Below are positions 45,224 through 54,055 of a stretch of 64,000 nt of DNA, in pieces (within the stretch, counting starts at the first letter, position 1; the number at the start of each line of letters is the position of its first letter). The stretch lies in assembly GCF_024436435.1 (NCBI RefSeq), contig NZ_JAFMZP010000002.1, forward strand, positions 744,001 through 808,000, in the 5' to 3' direction. Made by a program: the position numbers and the translations under genes. Under the pieces are notes generated by a model that was not told the origin of the DNA, searched no databases, and saw only the letters and a list, made by a program, of their open reading frames with translations. This DNA is from Desertivirga xinjiangensis. Lineage in GTDB: Bacteria; Bacteroidota; Bacteroidia; Sphingobacteriales; Sphingobacteriaceae.

Positions 45224-45297
45224 CGGGGTGTAGCGTAGCCCGGTATCGCGCCACATTTGGGATGTGGAGGTCGTAGGTTCGAATCCTGCCACCCCGA
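45224..45297 (+). tRNA. tRNA-Pro (anticodon UGG), copy 1
   Basis: A 74-nt cloverleaf with acceptor arms CGGGGTG and CACCCCG, anticodon stem ccaca/tgtgg around the loop ttTGGga, and T-arm GGTTCGAATCC. CCA is not encoded. It is identical to the copy at 45356-45429. Confidence 0.93.
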
Positions 45298-45355
45298 CTA
45301 AAATCAAGATGAGTTTGATTTTAAAATTGAAGTAATAAAAAAGATCGATACTAAT

Positions 45356-45429
45356 CGGGGTGTAGCGTAGCCCGGTATCGCGCCACATTTGGGATGTGGA
45401 GGTCGTAGGTTCGAATCCTGCCACCCCGA
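45356..45429 (+). tRNA. tRNA-Pro (anticodon UGG), copy 2
   Basis: A perfect duplicate of the preceding tRNA-Pro gene, 58 bp downstream of it. Flanks differ, so it is not part of a longer tandem repeat. A terminator follows. Confidence 0.93.
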
Positions 45430-45436
45430 CTTTAAG

Positions 45437-45473
45437 AAGGACAAAGTGGACCAATTCCATTTTGTCCTTTTTT
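45437..45473 (+). terminator. Rho-independent terminator of the tRNA cluster
   Basis: The arms aggacaaagtgg and ccattttgtcct form a 12-bp stem with one G-T wobble, followed by a run of T. It begins 7 nt after the second tRNA-Pro gene. Confidence 0.85.
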
Positions 45474-45497
45474 ATTTCCACGCTTTTGGTACTCCCC

Positions 45498-45514
45498 GGC
45501 ACACCGTGTGTGCC
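45498..45514. repeat. Palindrome GGCACACCGTGTGTGCC
   Basis: A near-perfect 17-bp inverted repeat of the GCACACG family seen at other intergenic places in this window. Confidence 0.5.
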
Positions 45515-45524
45515 AAAAACGGAT

Positions 45525-45697
45525 CAAGTGGAAAAGTTGGGGGCGGCGAAGCGCATTAGTGCCAAACTTTTTAAAACGGTCGTCATGCCGAATTCGATTC
45601 AGCAACTCTTGAACTATAAAGGACATGCTTAAGCAAGAGGTCCTGAAACAAGTTCAGGATGACGAAGGAAAGAACATCCCCCCAACTTTTCCGCTTG
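45525..45697. mobile_element. 173-bp MITE-like element with nested inverted repeats
   Basis: Terminal inverted repeats caagtggaaaagttggggg (45525-45543) and its complement (45679-45697) match at 18 of 19 positions. Inside lies a second inverted-repeat unit from cgtcat (45581) to atgacg (45664), whose 24-bp ends match at about 18 positions. There is no coding capacity. The motif ccaaaaa occurs on both sides (45513 and 45701) and might be a relic of a target duplication. The right part of the inner unit recurs at 16513-16553. Confidence 0.5.
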
Positions 45698-45952
45698 CTC
45701 CCAAAAAATTTTATGCTGGTAAATAGCAATTCCTCCTCCAACTTACGCTTAACCTTATCGTTGCAATATCGCTGCCCATATCCTAAGCTGGAACTGAAAC
45801 GTTTGGTCGTATCCAGCTAATGAATAAACTGCCCGGTTGGGAGTGCCATTCTATGTTAGGATAAAATTATCCGATATATCTCTAATTTAACATTGCTCTA
45901 ACCTACGAGTCCTAATTTTAACATTCTAAATAGATATCCTTAAAATATCCAA
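45698..45952. other. Intergenic region before the TPR regulator
   Basis: No gene or RNA was recognised here. It is ordinary AT-richer sequence and presumably holds the promoter of the TPR-HTH gene, though no exact TAnnTTTG was found. Confidence 0.4.
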
Positions 45953-47623
45953 ATGAATGTTGATTTCGGTAGGTTAACGCAGTGCCCCTTGCTAAAAATA
46001 GCTGCGATAATAAACATTTTCGTCATTTTACAAATCTTCCCGTTAAAGGCCAGTTCCCAGAAGCTTATACTCGAAAAACTGCAGCATTCGCGGTCCCTCA
46101 TTAAACAAAATCCGGATGCAGCATTCCTGGAGATCAAGCGCCTGTTGAAAGAGTCGCAAGATAACATGGATGAATTCGCTATAGCAGTATGCTATGAGCA
46201 GATTGGCGAATTATTTTATTACCAGGCAGCATATTCCCAGGCATTAGACAATTACTATAAGGCTAATAGTATTTTCAGGAAGCACCACTATGATGATGAG
46301 TTGGCTGGGAATCTGAATAAAATAGGAGAGACCTATTATTATAACCGGCAATACGGCATTGCTTTGAAGTCGTTCCAGGAAGCCATCAGTATTTATAAAA
46401 AATCTAATAACCGTAGCGGAATGGCCACTTCCTATGGTTTTATCGGCCAGACTTACGAAAAGAACAATGATGATAAACAGGCTTTCCATTTTCAAAATCT
46501 GGCTCTGGCCGAATTTAGAAAACTGGAAGATCAGACCGGCATTGCCAAGATATACGAGAATTTGGGAAGCATATACGAAGATAAGCTCCAGCTGGATTCT
46601 GCGCTTAGATATTTTAACCTTGCTCTCGACCTGAATAGTTCACGCGATGACCGGATGTCCCAGATCGAAATATTAAATAATATAGGTGATGTATTTCGTA
46701 AATCCGGCCGGTATGTCGAATCGTTGATCTATTCTAAAAAAGCCGAAAAACTAGCCGTTGAACTGAATGAGCCCTATCAGCAAGCCAGTGCCTGCCGGGA
46801 TCTTTCTAAAGCATTTAACCTGATGGGGAAAAATGACAGTGCCTATCACTACAGCGAAGCTGGTAGAGAAGTTTTTATGAGTATCTTTTCTCAGGATAAT
46901 AAAAAACAGCTTCTATTATTGCAGACCTTGTTTGAGATCGAGCAAAAAGACAATACCATCATTCAGTTTGAGAAAGACAGGCAGGCAAACAGATTGTTCG
47001 TAATAGCTGCCATTGTGATCATCGTGCTGCTAATAGCACTTGCAGTAAGTATAATAAGTAAACAGCGACTCAAAATCATCAATCAGCATCAACTAAATCA
47101 GCAAAATCATTCGCTCTTTGAAGCCCAGAAGAAAGTAATGGAGGCTGATCTGTATACCAAGCAGCTTAAAGAGGAGAACCTCAAGGCTGAACTGGAACTG
47201 AAGAGCAAAGAGCTTACCAGTCATACACTTCATCTCATTCAAAAAAATCAACTTCTTGAAGAACTAAAAAATAAGCTCAATGCCATGATCAAAGACGAAA
47301 AGCGGGATCAGCGCAAAGAACTTAAGCAGGTGATAAGCCTGATCAGCTTCAACAACAATCAGGATAAGAACTGGGAAGATTTCCGTGTTGTTTTTGAAAG
47401 AGTGCATGAGCACTTTTTTGAAAGCCTGAAAAAATACTGCAATACCCTAACATCTTCTGACCTTCGGCTTGTGGCGTTGCTAAAGATGAATTTGAGCTCT
47501 TCTGATATTGCAACGATGTTGGGTATATCACAAGACAGTCTCCGGATTTCAAGATACAGGCTCCGTAAAAAACTTAATCTTGAAGAGGGGGAGAATCTGA
47601 GTTCGTTTATTCAGAGGCTATAG
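45953..47623 (+). CDS. TPR-containing membrane regulator with C-terminal LuxR-type HTH
   Basis: This 556-residue protein has an N-terminal signal-like helix (about 15-32), a TPR array of about six repeats (about 45-315), a membrane helix (LFVIAAIVIIVLLIALAVS, near 345-365), a coiled coil (about 370-450) and a C-terminal LuxR-type HTH with LTSSDLRLVALLKMNLSSS and GISQDSLRISRYRLRKKL. Such one-component regulators with periplasmic TPRs are common in Bacteroidota. It lies 230 bp before a TonB-dependent receptor and heads the phytase locus. It probably controls that locus from the inner membrane, which is inference from position. Confidence 0.8.
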   Translation: MNVDFGRLTQCPLLKIAAIINIFVILQIFPLKASSQKLILEKLQHSRSLIKQNPDAAFLEIKRLLKESQDNMDEFAIAVCYEQIGELFYYQAAYSQALDNYYKANSIFRKHHYDDELAGNLNKIGETYYYNRQYGIALKSFQEAISIYKKSNNRSGMATSYGFIGQTYEKNNDDKQAFHFQNLALAEFRKLEDQTGIAKIYENLGSIYEDKLQLDSALRYFNLALDLNSSRDDRMSQIEILNNIGDVFRKSGRYVESLIYSKKAEKLAVELNEPYQQASACRDLSKAFNLMGKNDSAYHYSEAGREVFMSIFSQDNKKQLLLLQTLFEIEQKDNTIIQFEKDRQANRLFVIAAIVIIVLLIALAVSIISKQRLKIINQHQLNQQNHSLFEAQKKVMEADLYTKQLKEENLKAELELKSKELTSHTLHLIQKNQLLEELKNKLNAMIKDEKRDQRKELKQVISLISFNNNQDKNWEDFRVVFERVHEHFFESLKKYCNTLTSSDLRLVALLKMNLSSSDIATMLGISQDSLRISRYRLRKKLNLEEGENLSSFIQRL

Positions 47624-47853
47624 AGGACAAAAGCGGAGGCTTAAAAGTAAAGTAACCGTCCGTTAACGCAAACTTAATGGCTCAATATTAGATATTAAAC
47701 TATTGATGTACAGGTCTTTATTTTTGAAATTGGTGTGATGTTGCTGTTTTGTATACGCTTTTCTGCCCGCTGTATCTTTTTTGTAACGCCATAAAATTGA
47801 TTGCTCGTTTCTCTGCTTTAATCTTTGCCCTTAGAAAAATAAATCACAATTTT

Positions 47854-50562
47854 ATGAATCTTAAAGCATTACTTTTTTGTGTGCCAATTTTGTTTCTTGC
47901 TGCTATGGCTTTTGGTCAGCGAGCAATTGTTAAAGGCAAAATTACTGGCCAGCAAAGTAAAGAACCCCTGACAGGTGCTACCGTTCTGCTTTCCGGAACA
48001 AATAACAGCACAATAACTAACCTTAATGGGGAGTATCAGTTCTATGTAAACTCGGGAAATGTAAATCTTACGGTACGGTATCTTGGTTTCAGAGATACAA
48101 CTTTGACTGTAAATCTGAAAGGAGGTGAGTTGAAAGTACTTAACGTAGCTCTTTCCGGACGCCAGCAGAAATTAAGCGATGTTACCATTACCGGATACAC
48201 GCAGGGCCAGGCAAAGGCGCTGAATCAGCAAAAGAATGCCGACAATATCAAGAACATTATAGCGGCAGACCAGATAGGACGTTTTCCTGACCCGAACGCC
48301 GCCGAGGCATTACAAAGGGTTCCAGGAGTAAATATCGAAAGAGATCAGGGAGAGGGAAGATATGTTTCTGTAAGGGGGCTTGCACCGCAGTTTACTAATA
48401 CAAGCATTAACGGCGAGCAAATTCCTTCCCCTGAAGCGGATGTACGTTTTGTAGCCCTGGACGCTATTCCTTCTGATCAGTTGGCATCGATTGAGGTGAC
48501 CAAAGCCCTGACGCCCGATCTGGACGGCGATGCTATAGGAGGTTCCATTAACCTCATCACCCGTACACCTCAAAGCAGCATTCCGGAAATAAGCGGATCA
48601 TTCGGTGGGGGATATAATAATTTGATGGGAAAGTCAAATTTGCAGGGACAATTGCAATATGGTCAGCGCTTTGGAAAAGATGAAAAGCTTGGCCTCTTAT
48701 TGAACAGCAACTACTACCACAATGATCTTGGTTCTGATAATGTTGAACGTTCAGTTGCAGATAACGAACTGGAATTGCGCGACTACGAGCTCACAAGAAC
48801 ACGTTTAGGCTTGAGTTCATCTTTAGATTATAAATTCAATAATCACCATGAAATCTATTTGAAAGGACTTTATTCGAGGTTTACTGACCGTGAATTCCGG
48901 AGAGCTTATGTTTTTGCTCCCGAAGATGAAGAAATAGTTAAAGCAACTAAAGACAGATTTGAATCGCAATCGGTTATTTCTGTCAATGCCGGTGCTAAAC
49001 ATACATTCAAAAAGTTCTTCCTGGATTATGAAGCCCAATATAGTTACGGGGAACAGAACACTCCCTACGATAATGAGGCAGAATTTATCGCAGGAATTTC
49101 AAGCAACATCGATTTTAGTAATTCTCGTTATCCTGCCTTCCAGGCAGCTGACTATACCAACAATTCATTATACGAGTTTGACGCCGTAGGCTTTGGCAAA
49201 ACCCTGGCAAAGGATAAAAACCTCACTGCAAAATTTAATATCGGTTTGCCGTATAAGTTGGGCGATAATGATGGCCTGATCAAATTTGGGGCAAAAGCAA
49301 GGTCGAAAGATAAAAGCTATCGCATTCAGCAAAACACTGTAGAAAATCTTGGTGGTGTACCAACATTGGATGCTTTTGAAGAGGACCCGGTAAAAGATGA
49401 ATTTTTTTCCGGCCGGTATGAATTAGGCAGACCTCTAAATGTTACCAGCCTGATCGGTTATTATAATGCCAACCCCGGTCAGTTTGAACTACAGGTCGAA
49501 GATAAAGCGATAGACGAAGCGCTGGAATCGTATACTGCAAATGAAGATGTTGTTGCCGGTTACCTGATGGCACGTCAGCAAATAAAGAAGTTAATGGTTT
49601 TAGGAGGCGTGAGGTACGAATACACCAGGGTAAAATACAATTCAAGCGATGTAGTGATCAATGAAGCTGGAGATCTTGAAGATATCTTACCCGTTTCAGG
49701 AAGTTCCACCTACGATTTTATCTTACCTCAGTTACATTTCAAATATGAACTTAGCAAGTTTAGTAATCTGAGAGCAGCACTGACCTGGTCTTATGCGAGG
49801 CCAAACTTTTCAGAGATCATTCCTGCACAGGAGATTAACCGGGAGGATAATGTTGCAACCGTTGGTAATGCAGATCTGATGCCGGTCAGTGCTATTAATT
49901 ACGATTTGATGTTCGAGCGGTACTTCGGTTCTGTGGGGATCGTTTCGGCTGGTTTATTCCACAAAAAACTCGACGATTTTATTTACAGACGAGTCCTTTT
50001 TAATACATCTTACCCCTTAACCGGTCCTGCTGCCGTAACTGGCATCGATGTGGTTCAGGTTCAAAATGGTAATGCGGCTCAGGTAACCGGTTTAGAGTTC
50101 GCTTTCCAAAGAAGATTAACCCTTATTCCGGCATTAAAGGCTTTTAGTTTATATCTTAACTATACCTACACGCACTCTAAAGCAAATATCCAGAGTAGGG
50201 AAGCTACTGAATCAGATTCAAATGTTCAGGAAGAGATCAGGTTGCCGGGACAATCTGCAAATGTGGGAAATGCCTCTCTTGGATATGAAGGCAAAAAACT
50301 GTCTTTGCGTACTTCTATTAATTTCAGCGATAAGTTCCTTTCAGAAGTTGGAGGGTCAAAAGCAGAGGATATTTATGTAAAAAGTCGTCTGCAGCTTGAT
50401 GCGAGCGCCAGTTATGCCTTGAATAAAAAGATCAGGTTGTTTACTGAAGTGCTGAACATTACCAATCAGCCATTACAGTTGTATCAGGGAAATAAATCAC
50501 AGACTATCCAGCGCGAAATGTATTCTTTCTGGACCCGGTTTGGCGTAAAGTTCAATCTGTAA
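47854..50562 (+). CDS. TonB-dependent receptor of the phytase locus
   Basis: This outer-membrane receptor of 902 residues imports a ligand with energy from TonB. The start is the ATG at 47854 because the signal peptide MNLKALLFCV to AFGQ follows; an in-frame ATG at 47749 adds 35 codons without such character. After a carboxypeptidase-regulatory-like domain (about 25-105) comes the plug, with IIAADQIGRFPDPNAAEAL, VPGVNIERDQGEGRYVSVRG and TPDLDGDAIGGSINLITR, typical of the TonB-Xanthomonas/Caulobacter subfamily (TIGR01782). The barrel ends RFGVKFNL. A SusD partner is absent. It precedes phosphatase genes, so the ligand may be phytate, its breakdown products or another organophosphate. Confidence 0.9.
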   Translation: MNLKALLFCVPILFLAAMAFGQRAIVKGKITGQQSKEPLTGATVLLSGTNNSTITNLNGEYQFYVNSGNVNLTVRYLGFRDTTLTVNLKGGELKVLNVALSGRQQKLSDVTITGYTQGQAKALNQQKNADNIKNIIAADQIGRFPDPNAAEALQRVPGVNIERDQGEGRYVSVRGLAPQFTNTSINGEQIPSPEADVRFVALDAIPSDQLASIEVTKALTPDLDGDAIGGSINLITRTPQSSIPEISGSFGGGYNNLMGKSNLQGQLQYGQRFGKDEKLGLLLNSNYYHNDLGSDNVERSVADNELELRDYELTRTRLGLSSSLDYKFNNHHEIYLKGLYSRFTDREFRRAYVFAPEDEEIVKATKDRFESQSVISVNAGAKHTFKKFFLDYEAQYSYGEQNTPYDNEAEFIAGISSNIDFSNSRYPAFQAADYTNNSLYEFDAVGFGKTLAKDKNLTAKFNIGLPYKLGDNDGLIKFGAKARSKDKSYRIQQNTVENLGGVPTLDAFEEDPVKDEFFSGRYELGRPLNVTSLIGYYNANPGQFELQVEDKAIDEALESYTANEDVVAGYLMARQQIKKLMVLGGVRYEYTRVKYNSSDVVINEAGDLEDILPVSGSSTYDFILPQLHFKYELSKFSNLRAALTWSYARPNFSEIIPAQEINREDNVATVGNADLMPVSAINYDLMFERYFGSVGIVSAGLFHKKLDDFIYRRVLFNTSYPLTGPAAVTGIDVVQVQNGNAAQVTGLEFAFQRRLTLIPALKAFSLYLNYTYTHSKANIQSREATESDSNVQEEIRLPGQSANVGNASLGYEGKKLSLRTSINFSDKFLSEVGGSKAEDIYVKSRLQLDASASYALNKKIRLFTEVLNITNQPLQLYQGNKSQTIQREMYSFWTRFGVKFNL

Positions 50563-50589
50563 TTTCTAACAAGCTCATTAAAAGAACAA

Positions 50590-51621
50590 ATGAAAACATT
50601 AAAATATATCTTTTTCGCATCGGTTATCCTGTCAATGACAGCCTGCGATAAAAAGAACGATAACCTGATTGCCCCCATTGTGGAGAACGATTTCCCTCAG
50701 ATCCTGTTACTGGCGGATGAAGGAGACGGTGAGTTAGAGGATGAAGACAAATTCAGTTTTAAAATAACGCTGGCAGACCGGAAAGATCCAGAGGGAAATG
50801 AACTTGGTGGTAAGATCATCCCATTAGAACAGGATGCTACTGTTAACTTCGAAGTTTCAGACACTAAAGGCTTCGATGCCATTTCTTCTTACATCTTAGA
50901 TGCGAAAGCCTTTTACGAGATAGACGACTGCACAAGCTCCGAAGATGCAGACATAGACCTGAACATGGTATTCGATGCACGTACGGGCAAGGGCAGCGTT
51001 ACCTTTCCAAAGGGTGTAGAAGAAATCGAGATCGAGTTTGAAACGGAGGCCAGCCTATTCGACGATGATGTGTTCAATGAAGAAGAGCGCGGCCTGGAAA
51101 TTAAGCTTAGTTCTGTAAATGCTCCGGGACAAAATGTGGTGGTAAATAGTTCAAACGTTTTCGAATACCGGGTATTAGATGATGAGGGTATCTATGGCGA
51201 GTATGAATTGGATATCGATGATGCCAGCCAGTTCCAGAATTACATAAACCTGTTTGGGCTCGTGAATGAAGAGGTTAAAGGTCTTTCTGCTGATGATGTT
51301 GAAGAAATAAAGATCGAATTTCAATACGGTGAATTAAAGGCCCTTGTGGTATTGAAGCAAACAATCCAAGTGAGCGAATGCGGCGAAACCGAAACTGTAA
51401 ACCGCGAAATTGAGATTGAAGCTGATCTTGAAGAGCTGGAAGGCGATAGTCTGAAAGGCGACCTGGAATTAGTGGGTGAAATCGAAGATGATAAAGGAGC
51501 ATCCAAAGAGTTTGTTTATAAAGGGAGCTTTGAAGTGGTCTCTGGTGCACTTACATTGGTATTGCAGGGGGAGTTTGATGACGATGAAACTGAAGAAATA
51601 ACCCTGGCACTGAGTAAATGA
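50590..51621 (+). CDS. Very acidic lipoprotein of the phytase locus
   Basis: A 343-residue lipoprotein: signal peptide MKTLKYIFFASVIL, lipobox MTAC. The mature protein is exceptionally rich in Glu and Asp (for example EGDGELEDEDKF, DDDVFNEEERG, ELEELEGDSLKGD), with many alternating beta-strand segments. I do not recognise a family; it resembles Calx-beta-type or Ca-binding surface proteins in composition. It lies 27 bp after the TonB receptor and overlaps the phosphoesterase by 4 bp. Since beta-propeller phytases act on calcium-phytate, a calcium-binding role is a reasonable but untested guess. Confidence 0.65.
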   Translation: MKTLKYIFFASVILSMTACDKKNDNLIAPIVENDFPQILLLADEGDGELEDEDKFSFKITLADRKDPEGNELGGKIIPLEQDATVNFEVSDTKGFDAISSYILDAKAFYEIDDCTSSEDADIDLNMVFDARTGKGSVTFPKGVEEIEIEFETEASLFDDDVFNEEERGLEIKLSSVNAPGQNVVVNSSNVFEYRVLDDEGIYGEYELDIDDASQFQNYINLFGLVNEEVKGLSADDVEEIKIEFQYGELKALVVLKQTIQVSECGETETVNREIEIEADLEELEGDSLKGDLELVGEIEDDKGASKEFVYKGSFEVVSGALTLVLQGEFDDDETEEITLALSK

Positions 51622-52691
51622 AGCAGCTGAAATTAATCTTAAGTAGATTATCTGGTAAGTTTACATATTCTTTTGTAATACTTATAGTTATCCTGTCTGG
51701 GTCGTTCCAAGGTTTATCCCAGACAGCTTCTCAAGCAAGCTCGCAAAAGTTGTCAAAGATCATTGCTGAAGAGAAAGCATCAGGGTACCAGGGAGGTTTC
51801 ATCGAATCATTGCAAGTGAATGAAGATGCCCTGAACTTCCTGGTGATAGGCGACTGGGGTCGTAACGGGCAGTATCATCAGACGTCGGTGGCTAAGCAAT
51901 TAGCCAATGCTGCAATTACGCTGGACAGCAAGTTTATAATCTCAACCGGGGATAACTTTTATCCAAACGGTGTGCAAAGTATTAGTGATCCGCTATGGAA
52001 AACATCTTTCGAAGATGTTTACAATGACTTTCCTTTACTACAGGACTGGAATGTGGTATTGGGCAATCACGACTACCGGTCGAATCCCGCTGCGCAGATT
52101 GCCTACTCAGCGATCAGCGGCAGGTGGAATATGCCTGACTACTATTTTTCGCAGAAGCTGAGCATTAATGACGATGCCACGCAAAAGGTTTTATTTGTTT
52201 ACATTGATACTAACCCTTTTGTAAAAAAGTATTATAAGGATGATGACTATAAAAAGCAAGTGTCTAAGCAGGATACAGCGGCACAAAAAACCTGGATCAA
52301 CAGCGTGTTGAGTGATCCTGATCCGGCGATAAAATGGAGGATTGTAGTGGGGCACCACCCGCTGTATTGCGGTGGCAAGCGGGTAAAAAGCCTTGAAACA
52401 TTTGACATCCGGAATTGCTTTGAACCCTTGTTTAAGAAGTACAAGGTCGATGCCTACTTGTGCGGCCATGAACACGACCTTCAGCACATCAAGCCGGCCG
52501 GCCAAACTCACTATTTTGTGTCTGGTGCAGGCTGTGAGGTGCGACCAACGGGAAAGCTTCCTGAAAGTCGTTTCGCAAAGGCTGACTTTGGCTTCATGAC
52601 TTTCTCTATCAGCCCTGACAATATGCTGGTGCAGGTGGTAAACGACAGGGGAGAAGTGATCTATACAGATAATATTAAGAAAAAGAACTAA
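51618..52691 (+). CDS. Metallophosphoesterase (purple acid phosphatase-like)
   Basis: This exported phosphatase of 357 residues has a signal peptide (residues 15-35, ending QGLSQ). Metal-ligand motifs of the calcineurin-like family are complete: VIGDWG, STGDNFYPNG, VLGNHDY, VVGHHPLYCGG and CGHEHDLQ. The spacing matches the type 5 (TRAP-like) acid phosphatases. The start overlaps the lipoprotein gene as ATGA. It precedes the phytase gene by 1 nt and could remove the phosphates left after phytase action. Confidence 0.88.
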   Translation: MKQLKLILSRLSGKFTYSFVILIVILSGSFQGLSQTASQASSQKLSKIIAEEKASGYQGGFIESLQVNEDALNFLVIGDWGRNGQYHQTSVAKQLANAAITLDSKFIISTGDNFYPNGVQSISDPLWKTSFEDVYNDFPLLQDWNVVLGNHDYRSNPAAQIAYSAISGRWNMPDYYFSQKLSINDDATQKVLFVYIDTNPFVKKYYKDDDYKKQVSKQDTAAQKTWINSVLSDPDPAIKWRIVVGHHPLYCGGKRVKSLETFDIRNCFEPLFKKYKVDAYLCGHEHDLQHIKPAGQTHYFVSGAGCEVRPTGKLPESRFAKADFGFMTFSISPDNMLVQVVNDRGEVIYTDNIKKKN

Positions 52692-52692
52692 C

Positions 52693-53796
52693 ATGTTGAT
52701 TTTAAATAAACTACACCTATACGCGGCTTTTGCTTCTGGATGCCTGATTGCCCTGAGCATATCCTGTTCAAATAAAATAACAACGAAAACAAACGGTACG
52801 CAAGGACCCGACAATGTTGTAAAACCCCTATATATTACTGAACCTGTGAGATTTGACACGGACGATCCGGCAATATGGATTAATCGGGCGGACCCGGCTC
52901 GGTCACTGGTTATTGGTACCGACAAAGATAAAAACGGCGGGCTTTATATATACGACCTTAAGGGAAAGATAGTCAAGGAGAAAACTGTGAAAGGACTAAA
53001 ACGTCCTAACAACGTAGATGTAGCCTATGGTCTGACTTTAGGTGGGAAGAAATTCGACATTGCCGTGGCTACCGAAAGAATGACCCATAAAATTCGTGTT
53101 TACTCTCTGCCGGATATGAAGCCCCTTGATAATGGAGGAATTGAAGTCTACGAAGGTCAAATGGGCATAATGTTCCGGGATCTAATGGGAATAGCCCTCT
53201 ATACCGATCCCGCAGGAAAGATCTATGCTATTGTAGGCAGGAAAACAGGCCCTACCGATGGCACATACCTCTGGCAATATTTGCTTGAAGACGATGGTAA
53301 TGCACGGTTAAAAGCCACTTTAATAAGAAAGTTCGGAAAATATAGTGGTATCAAAGAAATTGAATCGATAGCGGTCGACAACGAGCTAGGCTATATTTAC
53401 TACTCAGACGAACAGGTAGGCGTACGGAAGTATTATGCCGATCCAGCAAAAGGCAATGAGGAGCTCGCTTTATTTGCCACGGAAGGTTACACCGAAGATA
53501 ATGAGGGCATCAGCATTTATAAAACCTCGGCAACTACCGGCTATATCCTGGTATCTGACCAAAGTGCGAACAAATTCAAAGTATACAGCAGGGAAGGGCT
53601 TAATAACCCTCACAATCATGCTTTGATCGATTCTGTTAAAACGGCAACAGTTAAAAGTGACGGGTCGGATATTGTGTCTGTTCCGTTAAATAGTGATTTT
53701 AAACACGGTTTATTTGTAGCGATGAGTGATGACAAGACTTTCCATTTTTACCGATGGGAAGACATAGCCGGAAGCAAACTGATCATTAATCCTTAG
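52693..53796 (+). CDS. 3-phytase, beta-propeller type
   Basis: This 367-residue lipoprotein belongs to the BPP phytase family, which needs calcium and removes phosphates from myo-inositol hexakisphosphate. The signal peptide ends in a lipobox with Cys (LSISC). Conserved blocks are DDPAIWINRADPARS, IGTDKDKNGGLYIYDL, GLKRPNNVDVAYG, YYSDEQVGVRKYYADP, GYTEDNEGIS and ILVSDQSANKF. Length is normal. It is the last gene of the run that starts with the TonB receptor, and a good terminator follows. Confidence 0.93.
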   Translation: MLILNKLHLYAAFASGCLIALSISCSNKITTKTNGTQGPDNVVKPLYITEPVRFDTDDPAIWINRADPARSLVIGTDKDKNGGLYIYDLKGKIVKEKTVKGLKRPNNVDVAYGLTLGGKKFDIAVATERMTHKIRVYSLPDMKPLDNGGIEVYEGQMGIMFRDLMGIALYTDPAGKIYAIVGRKTGPTDGTYLWQYLLEDDGNARLKATLIRKFGKYSGIKEIESIAVDNELGYIYYSDEQVGVRKYYADPAKGNEELALFATEGYTEDNEGISIYKTSATTGYILVSDQSANKFKVYSREGLNNPHNHALIDSVKTATVKSDGSDIVSVPLNSDFKHGLFVAMSDDKTFHFYRWEDIAGSKLIINP

Positions 53797-53807
53797 ATTC
53801 AAAGACT

Positions 53808-53838
53808 AAAATAGCAGGCTTGATTCCCTGCTATTTTA
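53808..53838 (+). terminator. Rho-independent terminator after the phytase gene
   Basis: The arms aaatagcagg and cctgctattt form a perfect stem around a short loop, followed by T-rich sequence. It lies 12 nt after the phytase stop. Confidence 0.82.
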
Positions 53839-53869
53839 TTGTTCTCAGGAAAGATATGAGCCGGTAAAT

Positions 53870-53993
53870 TTACGAAGGTAATTCTAAATTGAAGTGATTG
53901 TTTTCTGGCAGTTTATTGTATTCGGCCAGAAACTCAAAGCCATACACCTCAGGCATGTTAATGTCAAGAAAAATGTATGCCAGAGAAACAGAT
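53870..53993 (-). pseudogene. Relic of a response-regulator receiver domain
   Basis: On the minus strand about 40 codons ending TAA at 53870 read LAYIFLDINMPEVYGFEF and LAEYNKLPENN. This is the phospho-acceptor region of a receiver domain (LDINMPxxxGFEFL), with the Asp kept. There is no start codon, no N-terminal acidic pair and no C-terminal Lys region; upstream the frame dissolves. It is a fragment of a former gene, adjacent to the RibD-like gene. Confidence 0.6.
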
Positions 53994-54055
53994 AATGCAC
54001 TTGCGCGCCAATGCTGAAATGCAGACGCTTTTCGTCAGCAAATTTTAGAGCTACC

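Noticed and set aside
52191-52925. A 244-codon minus-strand frame across the phosphatase-phytase junction
   Set aside because: It runs antisense over two convincing genes and their 1-bp junction and has a composition unlike real proteins.
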